Shown: in pieces, positions 31,461-42,005 of the stretch | Numbering within the stretch: the stretch's first letter is position 1 | Layout: every line of letters starts with the position of its first letter | DNA from: Drosophila pseudoobscura | Lineage: Eukaryota > Arthropoda > Insecta > Diptera > Drosophilidae | Length of the DNA: 64,000 nt | Direction: 5' to 3' | Assembly (NCBI RefSeq): GCF_009870125.1 | Contig: NC_046683.1 | Span: 22,515,001-22,579,000 of the forward strand | The notes under the pieces: model-generated | Told to the model about the DNA's origin: nothing | The model's input: the letters and a program-made list of their open reading frames with translations, nothing else | The model's database searches: none | Position numbers and translations under genes: made by a program

Positions 31461-33015
31461 AGTTACAAGTTCCAGTGAGGCGGGTAGTTGTTCTTACTAC
31501 AGGTGCTGGAAACTGATAAAGGGGAGAAGGGGTTCTGTTAAATGATGAATGCCGATTTGAAGGTTTTCTTTATGTGAATATGGTAAAACGTTTATTGGAG
31601 CTTCAAGATATATCTGGAGTGACAAAAGTATTCCGGCTGGGATTCAGGAATTGACTGCTTGGTCAGTGGCGATCACTGACTTATGTAGGCGGCTCTGCCG
31701 CTGGTTCTTTGGCGTCGCTGTCGGCATAGCTGCAGCTGGGGTTCCTAAGAAAATGCTGATGTTACATTTAAGGTCAGTTTGCTGATTCTTGGCTGGGGTC
31801 CTTCCGGTTTATATGGTAGACAATGTTGACTGTGCTGATGCCATATGCTTAGGTTAGGTTAGGTTAAAGCGGTAGCCGGGAGGGGGGATAAGAGCCTCCC
31901 GCCCCCAAGCTCACTTGGACCTATAAACAGGTCCGTTGTGTTGCGGCATGGGCATGTGCCCCTTCGCGTTGCCCGAATCGTGAGAGCATACTACTGCAGG
32001 TTAAGGGCAGTCCCATCCGGTGGCTTGGATGTATTTGGACAAGGTCCCTGGTTTGATTACGGATAGGTCCGAAATGTCCGTGAGGAAAGCGGCCACGAGA
32101 ATACGAAGACGACGATTTCCAAGGGCTGGGCAGTGGCAGAAGAAGTGGGGGACCGATTCCTCCTCCTCCTCGTCGCGACAACTCCTGCAGAAGTCGTTAT
32201 GAGGGATTGACAGTCTAGAGGCGTGAGTGCCGATCTGCCAGTGTTCCGTAATGGCTCTAGTAACTGCAGAGCACTGTGCTCTGCTGAGCGCTTCTTCGAT
32301 CGATATGGCCATATCAATCTTGAGACTTTACAGGAAACGGTTTGCTGCCATCTCCTATTGGCATTTTGCTCGAACAATTCGTGCGTTAGGAGTCTGCACG
32401 TAGCCAAGGGCATCGCTACTTGCTCCCTCTCCGATAGGAGAGGAATCGTAGTACCCTGCCTGGCTAGCTCGTCGGCGGCGTCATTCCCCTCGATGTCCCT
32501 GTGGCCGGGGACCCATATAAGGAAGAGATCTAACTGCTCTGCGATCTCGTGCAGAGACCTGCGGCAGTCATTTACAGTCGCTGAGTTCGACGATATTGAG
32601 CCTAGAGCTTTGATAGCTGCTTGGCTGTCCGAGAAGACGCACACTAAGTGCGTATCTAGGAGTAGTTTGGAGACGATCGAAATGGCCTCCTTGATGGCTT
32701 CAATCTCCGCTTGGAACACACTACAGTGATCCGGGAGCCTGAAGCAATGACTGATGTTCAGCTCGCTGCAGTAGACTCCGCCTCCCACGCGGCCGTCTAG
32801 CTTTGAGCCATCAGTGTAGAAGTGGACCGCATTTGCAGGCCCTGGTTCGCCCATCTCCCAGTCCTCCCTAGATGGGATTGATACCTGGAAGGGCGTATGC
32901 CATATGCTTAGGCGGCATAAACATCGTGCTCGTGCAACTTGAGTTGGATTTTTATGCTGAGTTGAGTCGTGATGGTTTAGCGGGAGGCATCTCGAGGGGT
33001 GCCAGGACGGTAACT
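31461..33015 (-). repeat. Element A 5' LTR, split by a LINE fragment
   Basis: The LTR parts are 31461-31852 and about 32897-33015. Together they match the 495-bp LTR at 47803-48297. The outer boundary GTAACT at 33015 is followed by the CGCG target duplication. Confidence 0.88.
31853..32896 (-). mobile_element. 5'-truncated LOA-clade LINE (RNase H and 3' end)
   Basis: It is a minus-strand fragment flanked by a target duplication of 14-16 bp (ATGCCATATGCTTAGG at 31838-31853 and 32897-32912), the mark of target-primed insertion. It encodes the LINE RNase H (FYTDGSKLDGRVGGGVY, CVFSDSQAAIKAL, VPGHRDIEGNDAADELA) and a C-terminal CCHC-like finger (CRSCRDEEEEESV...CHCP). Its 3' end is a short run of CCTAA units rather than poly(A). 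It is related to, but clearly different from, the full LINE at 55616. RNase H is open for about 265 codons (32854-32057). Confidence 0.85.
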
Positions 33016-33648
33016 CGCGCCCTTCCTCTATTTAAATTTACTGCATCATGTTTCGATATATCCAAGCTTTAATATCTAATAATCAACAATCTCATCTTTC
33101 GCTAAATCTAGACTTTAACTTTTCTGCGTGTAGATAAATACATATGTAGATAAGTAAATACAAGAAAAATTAACACTAACCAAAAACACCAAAACGTTTT
33201 GCAAAATCTAGATAAATCAATAAATTATAACTCTTCGTGTAAATATATGATTGTGTTGAGACGTTGACGGGGATACTCTTACTCATGCGATAATGATGTT
33301 ATATGCATGTGTGGAGGTAAATATATATATATGAACAAGGCTTTAAATTAATGTGGGCAACTACCGAGACAAACCTATCAAGGGCTAGACTGTTCAATAT
33401 TGAATGAGGCAGGCTGTAGGGAAATCACCAACATTTAAGTTACTTAAATCACTAATGAATGCAACAAAACAATCCGGGAGCTGGGATCCGTTACTGGGGA
33501 TATAGGGAATAGGATAAGATTAGCTATTAGATATGTATTAGTAAGGGTGAAAAGGGATAAATAGACGTGATAAATAGACATGCATACACACGTATACACC
33601 CGGTTAAAACCGACACGCACCAACATACATACATATGTACATATATAT
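33016..33648. other. Element A flank and palindrome spacer, left part
   Basis: 33016-33475 is non-transposon-like AT-rich flank shared in mirror form with 47347-47802. 33476-33648 is unique spacer up to the insertion of element B. I see no gene in it. Confidence 0.6.
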
Positions 33649-34243
33649 AGTTAAATATCAGCAACTCGATTTTAAGTTTTTAAAAAATACTTTTATTTTA
33701 CAAACTTAAATATCTTTATGTCACAAGATTTAAATGAATTCCCCGACTTGACTTTGGGTCTGCTTGTCTCAAACGGAACTGATCTCTCTGCTGCTGGCTA
33801 GTTTCCATGAGCCCTTCTCTTGGAACTCCCGACTCTGGCTTCGGGCGTTGCTTTCCTCGGCTGCATCTTCGTGTCGGTGGCGTACGTGCCTGGATCGATA
33901 TTTGGGGATGCGTCGGCTTTGATGAAAGGCATCCACTGCTGGCGATCGGTGTTGCATTACATGACGGAGCTAGGAATGTGATACTCCTTGGTTTTATGTC
34001 TAGCTTTGATTGGTCCTCATGAGTGGCGTGATTCTAAAGAATCGATTTCTCGAGAGTGGCGTGATTCTAATGTTGCTGAAACAATGTGGTCCATTGTTTA
34101 TATTATGGGGGGCCCTAGCTTGGAGTATGGGAAGAAACAGTTATTGATTCTTGAGTGGGGTCCTGTTACTTGTGTGGATGGGGTGGATGAATTGTACATA
34201 AACATAATGTGTATGGGATGTGGGGAATTATGGATATGTCACT
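33649..34243 (-). repeat. Element B 3' LTR
   Basis: 595 bp, AGTGAC...AACT on the minus strand. It is identical in length to the 5' LTR. The polypurine tract lies just upstream on the minus strand (34244-34255). Confidence 0.92.
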
Positions 34244-34270
34244 CCCCCAACGTTTGTTATTAGCCTGTCC

Positions 34271-35686
34271 CTAGGCGATTACCCTCGGGTATAGTGACGG
34301 GGTGTCAAGTGCGGTGGCTGAGGTTGGTTCCTCTTCTGCTTCTATTATAGGGTTTATACATTTAACCGTGACTCTTTTAGAAGTTTTCGTAAATTTAACA
34401 GCTACATAACTTAGTAGTACTAATATAATTATGACAAATGAAATTAGTAGACTTATTTGTAATAGGTTACTATATGTGGTGTATTGCATAATTATTTCAT
34501 TAGTTTGGACATACGACAGTGGTTTTATTTTAGTTATGTTGTTGTTGACATAAACATTCTGGGCAAAATCTAACATTGTGTTTGATATTGTAAATTCATT
34601 TAATTGGATTGAACAGTTGTAGATTTTTATAATGGTATTTCCTTCCGCTATGATTTCTTGGCTTACACAATTCTGATTTAGCGTTGTTTTTGGAAGATTC
34701 CACGTGATTAGTATATTGGGTTCAATAAAGTTTATTTGAAAGTTTTGAAATGTTTTGGAATATGGACATTTAGTGGGAGTTTGCATTAAAATTCCTTTTA
34801 TACAATTGTCATTGGTTTTCAATCTAGTTTCTTTAACAAATACTTCTTCATTTTTTATGTAGTACTTGTCGTATGTCATATCTGTTAACATGTTATTTAA
34901 TTCGTCTGGATACGGAACGATTTTATAGATTGGTACTTTTGTAATGTCTTTGGGAATGTTGGAAATTATTAGAATTTCGTTGGTATCGGATTTTAGCCAT
35001 GTGGAGGTTTTTATATTTAGTATTTTCTCAGAATTTATTTGTTCCAGGTAGTCTTGTTTTAATAATTTTGGATTAAATATACCGAGCCTAGTTAATTGCA
35101 TACCTAGTTCTATATCTTCGATATATTCTGTGAAATGTTGTAGATTGAATATCAAAATTTCTATTTGTTGATTCCTGTCTTTTTCTTCATTTAGTTTGTT
35201 TATAACGTTTATTCCGCTATTAACTGCATCTATTACCAAATTTAGTTCATTCATTTGAATGCTATGGCTGGCTAAATTTTCTATTTTTTGTTCCAAATCG
35301 ACTTTATCTTCCTGATCTAGTGTTCCAAAGAGATATTTGTAGGCTGTTCCTACTATATTGATTAGGCCTCTTTTATTTCTGTTGGTTATTTTTAGCCCGT
35401 TCATTTCTCTTTGCAATTTGTCTACTAGATATTTTATTTGGATTATGTCCTGGAATTTAGTGGCTTGCCTTAACAAATTTTTGTATAGTTCTTCGGTTTT
35501 AGTTACATTAACAGTTAGATAATGGTATTCGTAATTGATAGGTATGTTGATCGATCCAGTTTTGAATATCATATATCCGTTTTGGGATTTTATAGAATTT
35601 ATTTCTATGTTTTGGCCCTGTGCCATTACGATGGTAATTATGAGGAAGATGAGGATTTTAATTGTGTTGAAGTTCGCCGATTCCAT
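34271..35686 (-). CDS. Element B Env (errantivirus envelope-like glycoprotein)
   Basis: This is an open frame of 471 aa. It has an N-terminal hydrophobic signal peptide (residues about 9-23), a basic cleavage site RNKR at 103-106 followed by GLINIVGTAYKYLFG, many Asn-X-Ser/Thr sites, and a C-terminal membrane segment (about residues 410-430) with a basic cytosolic tail. These are the features of Env in the gypsy/17.6/ZAM insect errantiviruses, which acquired it from a baculovirus-like fusion protein. The start at 35686 overlaps the end of pol by 29 bp. In this group it is made from a spliced mRNA. It is undamaged as a frame; whether it is expressed is unknown. Confidence 0.88.
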   Translation of the reverse strand: MESANFNTIKILIFLIITIVMAQGQNIEINSIKSQNGYMIFKTGSINIPINYEYHYLTVNVTKTEELYKNLLRQATKFQDIIQIKYLVDKLQREMNGLKITNRNKRGLINIVGTAYKYLFGTLDQEDKVDLEQKIENLASHSIQMNELNLVIDAVNSGINVINKLNEEKDRNQQIEILIFNLQHFTEYIEDIELGMQLTRLGIFNPKLLKQDYLEQINSEKILNIKTSTWLKSDTNEILIISNIPKDITKVPIYKIVPYPDELNNMLTDMTYDKYYIKNEEVFVKETRLKTNDNCIKGILMQTPTKCPYSKTFQNFQINFIEPNILITWNLPKTTLNQNCVSQEIIAEGNTIIKIYNCSIQLNEFTISNTMLDFAQNVYVNNNITKIKPLSYVQTNEIIMQYTTYSNLLQISLLISFVIIILVLLSYVAVKFTKTSKRVTVKCINPIIEAEEEPTSATALDTPSLYPRVIA

Positions 35687-36037
35687 TAACTTCCTCGGTT
35701 TCTCTGGAATTATTATATTTGCTTCTATTAGATTTCTTCTTTTTCTTGAATTTTGATTTATAATGAGTTATTTTCCTACCCCTATTCTTTTCTTCATAAT
35801 GTTTTTCGTCTACCTGTCTAATTTCACCCGTCCTTTTGAAAGGATTTGTTACCTTAGACTTAACTAGAGGTGATAGTTTATAGCGGGTATCTACTTCATA
35901 CTCTATGCGGTTTTTATTTAATTGAGTGATTTTATTCACTTTATTTAGTTGTGTGTCATAATCAGGTGAGCCTGCATAAATGAATATATCAGCTGGTGTC
36001 CTATTTGTGGTATTATGTTTGGTTTTATGATTATAAG
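35658..36037 (-). CDS. Element B Pol, C-terminal piece (integrase tail)
   Basis: This is the continuation of pol after the BEL-1 insertion. It carries the integrase C-terminal region, with HNTTNRTPADIFIYAG at the start and a strongly basic Lys/Arg-rich end. The two parts (here and 42482-45353) meet at the duplicated ATAAG target. It ends inside the env start, a normal errantivirus overlap. It cannot be translated with the rest of pol from this locus. Confidence 0.85.
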
Positions 36038-36513
36038 TGTTGAGACAACGAGCTTTTTCGCTGACTATGATTGTTCAATAATTTCACAAATTATTAATTT
36101 CCGAAAACGTTATAAATTTTATTATAGGTATTTTGTGTGTTGAGGGTGGCCGAAGATGCCAGAGCCTTTTACAATAGTATTAGAGTGACACACTTGGATG
36201 AGGCAAGCGAGCCGATCTCGAGCCAAAGTAATAGATTGGGGACAAAAGGGGTCTGTTCTCCAACTATATCAAGCGGTAACTGCTAGAGCAGGCGCAGCTG
36301 CTGACGGCTTAGCGACGGCATAGGAAAGAAAAGATAACAAGAGCGAGCATAGATAAGAATAGATGATTAAATGAGAGCATGTTGCTGAGCGAGCATAGAT
36401 AAAGCTACGCTTACGTTACGTTAGTTTAGTATAATGACCAAAATAGAAAAGAAAGTGAATTGATAGGCAATAAAACAATGGTATAAAATTTACACTCAGG
36501 CTTCGCCCGAACA
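36038..36513 (-). repeat. BEL-1 3' LTR
   Basis: 476 bp with TG...CA ends. It overlaps the last six codons of the polyprotein (stop at 36496). It contains an AATAAA on the plus strand near 36469. It is identical to the 5' LTR except for one A/G difference near its 5' edge. Confidence 0.92.
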
Positions 36514-39500
36514 TACTCCCCCCGTGGAAGGATCCATGCCTTTCACCTCATCTCGTAGAGGCAATAGACATAGTTTTGCAAGTGCTCTTCGGCTAACCCC
36601 TGTAGCCATCCTGATCAAGGCGACTCGAGATACGCCATCAGCTCCTGGGATGAGCTCGAGGATTCTCGCTAGAGGCCACTTCAGAGGAGGGAAGTTCTCG
36701 TCCTTAACAAGAACGACATCATTGACGTGAAGCTCAGGATTCCGGGTGCGCCACTTCGTTCTTTCTTGAAGACTGGTTAAATACGATTGGCGCCAGCGAG
36801 ACCAAAAGATTTGCTGAAGCTGTGTGACCTTCTGCCAACGGTCCAAGCGATCGACGTTTAAATGAACCAAGTCAGGCTCCAAGAAGGTTGTGATAGGGGC
36901 GCCAACTAGAAAATGGCTGGGCGTGAGTACATCGAGATCTGCAGGGTTCTCTGAAAGAGGAAACAATGGCCTTGAATTAATGATTGCACAGATATTGCAC
37001 GCGAGCGTGCGCAGCTCATCAAATCCAAGAAGCGAGGATCCGAGGGCACGTCGAAGATGATGCTTAGCAAGCTTGACTGACGCCTCCCACAATCCTCCAA
37101 AATGTGGCGATCTAGGAGGAATGAAACGCCAATCGATGCAATCGTTGAGACAAGCTTGATGCACGGCTTCTTGATGACTGTCGCTTAGGAATAGCGACTT
37201 AAGTTCCGCCAGTTCGTTCCGCGCTCCAACAAAATTTGTGGCATTATCTGACCAAATACGAATCGGTCTTCCACGGGTGCAAATGAAACGGCGAAGAGCA
37301 GAGAGGAACGCAGATGTTGTAAGATCCTTCACAAGCTCGATGTGAACCGCCTTGGTGGAGAAGCATATAAAAATGCTCATGTAGCACTTTAGTGGGGGCC
37401 GGTTTCGAACTTCTGATTTATACAGGAACGGACCGCAATAGTCCACGCCGGTAACTAAAAATGCACGAGATTCGCTGACTCTGTCCACCGGAAGATCTGC
37501 CATTATTTGCTCGAGAGTTCGAGGCTTCACTCTAAAGCATCTGACACACTTTTGGATTACGTGTGCTATGGTCTTTCGGCCACCGATTGGCCAGTACGTT
37601 TGACGAATGATGGCTAATAGCGACTGGGATCCAGCGTGAAGGTGCTTTTCGTGTAAGTGCCGTATCAGAGCAGAAGTGATGGAATGATTCTTGGGCAATA
37701 TTATGGGATGCCGTGCTTCAAAGTCCAAGGTAGAGTTTTTAAGACGCCCTCCAACTCGAAGCAAACCGCAATCATCTAAAAATGGCGAAAGAGAGGCGAT
37801 CGAGCTTGAAGCCTTGATGTCCTTTCGCGTTTCCAGGGCTCTTATTTCAGTGGATAGACGAGATTGTTGAGTAAGACGAATAAGCAGTTCGGTTCCCAAA
37901 CGCAAGTCCTCCACAGTTATTCCAGACTTTCGTCGATGAATGAATTTGCATACATACGCAAAAATTCGTTGCATTTTGGGGAAGGAATTTACAAACTTTG
38001 ATTCTTCCACCAAATATCTTGACGCGCAGTTTGTAATTAGTATGGTTTTTCGTGCCTCCAAAACCGGCTCTGGAAGAGCAGGTGTACTTGGCCATTGATC
38101 CTTACTGGCTGTCAAGTATGTAGGTCCATACTTCCAAAGATGAGAATTGATGAGCTCAGCTGGTAATGATCCTCGAGAAAGCATATCGGCAGGGTTTAGA
38201 TCAGTTGGCACGTGCAGCCAAGACATTCCAGATGTGAGTTCCTGAATAACAGAAAGTCTATTAGCGACAAATACATTGAAGTTGGATGGTTGATTCTTGA
38301 TCCAAGCCAAAACGACTGTGGAGTCACACCAGCAATAATAAGAGCACTTGAAGTTCATCAAAGACACTTCATGCATAAGCTGAGCGAGTAGCGCTGCACC
38401 ACATAGTTCCAACTTGGGTATTGTGATAGTCTTCAGTGGCGCTACACGAGATCTGGAAGATAGAAGATTTGCCTTGACTCCATTGTCGCCTTGCGAAACA
38501 GCGTAGATGCAAGCTCCATAAGCACTCATGCTGGCATCACAAAATCCATGCATTTCAAGGTTGCTGCTTCGAAGGAAAGATAGGCGCGGGAAAGAAATTT
38601 GTTGCATAGAGTCAAACTGCTGAATAAAGTTGATCCAAGTTGTGCGTAAGGAGACTGGCAGACTTTCATCCCAATGAAGCTTTTCTTTCCACAGCTGCTG
38701 TAGAAATATTTTTGCTTTAGTAATAACTGGCCCTATAAGTCCGAGTGGATCATAAAATCGTGCAATAGTTGACAATACAACTCGCTTAGTTGGTTTCGAA
38801 GGGACTTGATTGGGACAGAATGAAAATAATAGCTCATCCGAAGTGGGATTCCATGCTAAACCTAGCGTCTTGGTTACATCGCTGCCATCAGTAAATTTAA
38901 CAAATGTTTCCCTATCTTCATGGGGTGTTTGATCGAGTACATATGTATCGTTGGAACACCATTTTCTGATCTTGAAATTTCCTTTGGCTAATAGTCCTGA
39001 CACCTGGCGAATTATTTCCAGCACCTCATTTGTAGTATCTCCCCCCGTTAGCAAATCATCCACGTAAAAGTCCCGCAGCACAACTTCAGAGCCAATTGGA
39101 TATGACGAACTCTCGTCTGCCGCTAGTTGGTGCATAGAACGGACGGCCAGAAATGCTGCTGGTTTTGTTCCATAGGTCACGGTATCCAGCTTGAATGTCC
39201 TTAGCTCCTCGAGGGGTGAGTCACGCCACAGTATGCACTGCAGAAAACTATCTTGGGGCGAGACACGGACGCATCTATACATTTTACAAATGTCACCAGT
39301 CAATGCTATACGAAAGGTACGAAATCGAAGAAGAGTCGTAACTAACTTTGGCTGAATTGTTGGGCCTGACATCAATATATCGTTGAGGGAATATCCTGTA
39401 GATGTACAAGCGGATCCGTCGAAAACTACTCGGAGTTTTGTGGTGGTTTTGTCTTCTCTTAAGACGCAGTGATGAGGAAGAAAAAATTTGCATTGTTTAA

Positions 39501-41748
39501 GTGCGTCACTTTTGACAGGGGACATGTGATTCAAATCGACGTATTCCTTTATAAATGCGGCGTATTGGGCCTTGAGAAGCGGTTTGCGAACCAACTTGCG
39601 CTCTAGATTGAGAAATCTGCGATAGGCTTGTTGATAAGAATCTCCAAGAAGACTGTCACTCAGCTTTAAAGGCAATTGAACGCAATATTCGCCACTCGGA
39701 AGCCGACCGCAATGTTTTTTGAAATGTTCCTCGCAAGCAATTTCCTCCTTTGTTGCTTCTGTAGCGGGACCGTGGCAGTTTTCCACTTCCCAGAACCTTC
39801 GCACTAGCTCATCCAAACCAACGGTAGGCGTTTGACTCAATTCCGTCGAACTAGAGGCAGCTAGGAGCACTGAGCTGCGGGAGTACTGACCTCCACCTGT
39901 GACAACCCAGCCGAGACGGGTTTTTTGTATTATAGGAAGTCCCCTCTCCAATTTGATCTGTCCAACGCATAAAATGTCGTAAAATAAGCTGGCTCCAATA
40001 AGTACATCGATGCGCTGAGATTTGTTAAAGTGTGGGTCAGCAAGGCTGATATTGGATGGCATTTCCCATTTGGATACATCAAATGAAGAAGCAGGCTGGT
40101 TTCCTGTAATACGTGGAGCAACGAGAGCTGTGAGACTCGTGAAGTAATCGGAAGTCCTGGATTGAATGACCAAATTAACTGAACCTTCCGTGTGAAATGC
40201 AGAATCAGCGCCGATACCCGATACTGATACCGACCCTTTGGCTCGTTTCAGCTGAAGCCTCTGAGCAAAGCGAGAGGTTATTAAATTAATCTGAGAGCCT
40301 GAATCCAGAAGAGCCCGGCAAGGAAGAAGATCACCAACTCGACTCTTTATCATAATGACTGTCGTGGCTAGAAGCACTACGTCTGAGCTAAGATTCTGAG
40401 CAGGAGGCGAGCATGGTGATGAAGCGGCAACAAGAGAACTTGAAAGATTGGGGCCTGGGCATAAGTCTGTCTGAATAGGAGACGTAGTAGCGTTTGCAGG
40501 TTCCGTGTTAACTGACGTAGGCAGCGGATTGTTGATATGTAAAAGGGTATGATGCTTTTCACCGCATGTGCGACAAGAGCCTGAACTGCAGGAGGTATTC
40601 CGATGTCCCTTCTTCAAACAGTTGAAGCAAACTCTAAGCTTCCTTGCCTCTCTAAGACGCAAAGATGGCGAAAGGTTTCCAAAGCGAGTGCAGCTGTAAA
40701 TGTTATGCCCTTTATTATCACAGAACACGCATTCCAATACGATTGTATTTGTAGCAACAAGACTGTGTTTTGAATGAGTGATTCGTTTATGTTTTCCAAC
40801 CTGACTGCTATGGATTTGAATCAACATAGCTTGATCCATGGTCTCCATGGCTTGACATCTCCTCTCCAAAAAAGCCGAAAAATGGTCCCATGTTGGTATG
40901 ACGTTAGGGGGCGACAGCTCCTCCCATTTGGTCCTGGTATCAGAGTCGAGATACTTGTATGTGGAGTGAACGATGATGCATCCAGCTATTTCCTCCATGG
41001 TACCCATCGATCTAAGCGCTCTCATGTGAGAATGAAGCTTGTCCGATAAAGTACGTAGCTTTGTAGTTGACCCATCTTCAACCTTCTCATGCCTCAGAAT
41101 CTCAGCGACGTGTGCCTGAAAGATTAAACGTTTATTATTAAAACGATTGTTTAAAATGTCCAATGCAATATCATAATTGCTCTCCGATACTTCCAAAGAG
41201 CGAACAGCCTCCAGGGCAGGTCCATCCAAACATGAGCGCAGGTGCTGGAACTTCTCAATCTTTGATAGAAAGGGCTCCTGATCTATTACTGTGCTAAACA
41301 TCGAGTAAAAGTCTACCCACTCAGTATAACCTCCACGGAAAGTGGGAAGTTTAATGTCAGGAATATGATATCGTGACCGTACATTTCCGGAGGCAGTAAC
41401 GTTGAGCTCGGGTCGTATCGTTGAGTGATGCGGCATGTTCTGGGTAGTCCTGCGGAGTGCTGAGCGAATACGAACTTCGATTTCCATCGCCAAATCCTCA
41501 AAATTGTTGCTTAAGTCGCTGCCAATTTCGCTTACATCAAGCTCTTCTAAATTAGAATGAGTAACATTAAATGAGTCGGACATTTTTTCCAAGAATTTTA
41601 AATGAACACTTAGCGCATCTTCACTGATTGGGTTGTTTTCATCATTCAATATCGTCTCTCGAAGTGAAACGGCTTTGTTGTATATTGAGAGTGCCTTTAG
41701 TTTGTAAAAAGACACCCTGTTTTCCGGCACGTCATTAGACTCATCCAT
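36496..41748 (-). CDS. BEL-1 Gag-Pol polyprotein
   Basis: This is a single open frame of about 1,750 aa from the ATG at 41748; a longer in-frame extension to 41883 starts with a non-ATG codon. The domains in order are a Gag-like region (about residues 1-360), zinc knuckles (CFNCLKKGHRNTSC, CRTCGEKH) and an aspartic protease (ALLDSGSQINLI). RT follows, with the BEL-type FDGSACTSTGYSLND and a FYVDDLL catalytic box. RNase H of the A17 type comes next (WCDSTVVLAWI, NPADMLSRG), then the integrase finger (HLHEKHLHAGS...CVRC) and core (DYCGPF, IWSDNATNFVGA, HFGGLWEASVK). It ends in the 3' LTR, as in other BEL elements. No frame damage was seen, so the element may be autonomous. Confidence 0.94.
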   Translation of the reverse strand: MDESNDVPENRVSFYKLKALSIYNKAVSLRETILNDENNPISEDALSVHLKFLEKMSDSFNVTHSNLEELDVSEIGSDLSNNFEDLAMEIEVRIRSALRRTTQNMPHHSTIRPELNVTASGNVRSRYHIPDIKLPTFRGGYTEWVDFYSMFSTVIDQEPFLSKIEKFQHLRSCLDGPALEAVRSLEVSESNYDIALDILNNRFNNKRLIFQAHVAEILRHEKVEDGSTTKLRTLSDKLHSHMRALRSMGTMEEIAGCIIVHSTYKYLDSDTRTKWEELSPPNVIPTWDHFSAFLERRCQAMETMDQAMLIQIHSSQVGKHKRITHSKHSLVATNTIVLECVFCDNKGHNIYSCTRFGNLSPSLRLREARKLRVCFNCLKKGHRNTSCSSGSCRTCGEKHHTLLHINNPLPTSVNTEPANATTSPIQTDLCPGPNLSSSLVAASSPCSPPAQNLSSDVVLLATTVIMIKSRVGDLLPCRALLDSGSQINLITSRFAQRLQLKRAKGSVSVSGIGADSAFHTEGSVNLVIQSRTSDYFTSLTALVAPRITGNQPASSFDVSKWEMPSNISLADPHFNKSQRIDVLIGASLFYDILCVGQIKLERGLPIIQKTRLGWVVTGGGQYSRSSVLLAASSSTELSQTPTVGLDELVRRFWEVENCHGPATEATKEEIACEEHFKKHCGRLPSGEYCVQLPLKLSDSLLGDSYQQAYRRFLNLERKLVRKPLLKAQYAAFIKEYVDLNHMSPVKSDALKQCKFFLPHHCVLREDKTTTKLRVVFDGSACTSTGYSLNDILMSGPTIQPKLVTTLLRFRTFRIALTGDICKMYRCVRVSPQDSFLQCILWRDSPLEELRTFKLDTVTYGTKPAAFLAVRSMHQLAADESSSYPIGSEVVLRDFYVDDLLTGGDTTNEVLEIIRQVSGLLAKGNFKIRKWCSNDTYVLDQTPHEDRETFVKFTDGSDVTKTLGLAWNPTSDELLFSFCPNQVPSKPTKRVVLSTIARFYDPLGLIGPVITKAKIFLQQLWKEKLHWDESLPVSLRTTWINFIQQFDSMQQISFPRLSFLRSSNLEMHGFCDASMSAYGACIYAVSQGDNGVKANLLSSRSRVAPLKTITIPKLELCGAALLAQLMHEVSLMNFKCSYYCWCDSTVVLAWIKNQPSNFNVFVANRLSVIQELTSGMSWLHVPTDLNPADMLSRGSLPAELINSHLWKYGPTYLTASKDQWPSTPALPEPVLEARKTILITNCASRYLVEESKFVNSFPKMQRIFAYVCKFIHRRKSGITVEDLRLGTELLIRLTQQSRLSTEIRALETRKDIKASSSIASLSPFLDDCGLLRVGGRLKNSTLDFEARHPIILPKNHSITSALIRHLHEKHLHAGSQSLLAIIRQTYWPIGGRKTIAHVIQKCVRCFRVKPRTLEQIMADLPVDRVSESRAFLVTGVDYCGPFLYKSEVRNRPPLKCYMSIFICFSTKAVHIELVKDLTTSAFLSALRRFICTRGRPIRIWSDNATNFVGARNELAELKSLFLSDSHQEAVHQACLNDCIDWRFIPPRSPHFGGLWEASVKLAKHHLRRALGSSLLGFDELRTLACNICAIINSRPLFPLSENPADLDVLTPSHFLVGAPITTFLEPDLVHLNVDRLDRWQKVTQLQQIFWSRWRQSYLTSLQERTKWRTRNPELHVNDVVLVKDENFPPLKWPLARILELIPGADGVSRVALIRMATGVSRRALAKLCLLPLRDEVKGMDPSTGGVCSGEA

Positions 41749-42005
41749 TTTCGACAGGCAGCAGCGAGCAAAGCACAAAGAAGAATCGAAGAACCAACCG
41801 TTTGATTTTTTTTGGTATGCAAGCGCAAGTGCAGCGAACCCGAAGCCGCTAATGCACGTAGCTGTATTAGTGCTTGTAAGCAAGCGCGCGACGAAATGGG
41901 AACTAACCGCTTCGCGTTCGAACAGTTATGTTTAGCGGATAATTTTCACTGTTTATAATTGTTTATTTCCAAATTGTTACTGACGATCACGTCGGGGTCA
42001 CCAAA
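41749..42005 (-). other. BEL-1 leader with primer-binding site
   Basis: This is the untranslated stretch between the 5' LTR and the polyprotein ATG. The primer-site-like TGGTGACCCCGACGTGATC lies directly after the LTR. Confidence 0.75.

Larger units (their letters stand above)
22072..33015 (-). mobile_element. Element A: gypsy/errantivirus-type retroelement, internally deleted, with nested insertions
   Basis: The ends are two LTRs of the AGTTAC...GTAACT type (22072-22630 and 31461-33015, the latter split). They are bounded by a 4-bp direct repeat CGCG (22068-22071 and 33016-33019), which identifies one insertion event. On the minus strand the order is 5' LTR, primer-binding site GGTGCAGTCGAACC, leader, a DINE-1, integrase, env, 3' LTR. 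Gag, protease, RT and RNase H are gone. Nested inside are BEL-2 (23675-28916), a DINE-1 (29946-31049) and a LOA-type fragment (31853-32896). The mirror copy A' starts at 47803. Confidence 0.9.
28917..33475. repeat. Left arm of the giant inverted repeat
   Basis: It matches, in reverse orientation, 47347-50563 continued at 55332-55615. The arm includes env start, integrase, DINE-1, leader, 5' LTR and 460 bp of flank beyond the LTR (33016-33475). The match ends at AACAAAACAAT (left 33475, right 47347). Differences are the LINE fragment present only here, insertions present only on the right, a 2-bp deletion and scattered substitutions. Confidence 0.92.

Noticed and set aside
31850..31866. TTAGG-like repeats resembling the arthropod telomere repeat
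   Set aside because: Only three units, located exactly at the 3' end of a LINE fragment; Drosophila lacks TTAGG telomeres. It is the LINE tail.
33769..33957. Repeated short frames of 62 to 104 codons in the element B LTRs (also 46732 and 62927)
   Set aside because: They recur only because the LTR is present three times; LTRs of this group are non-coding.
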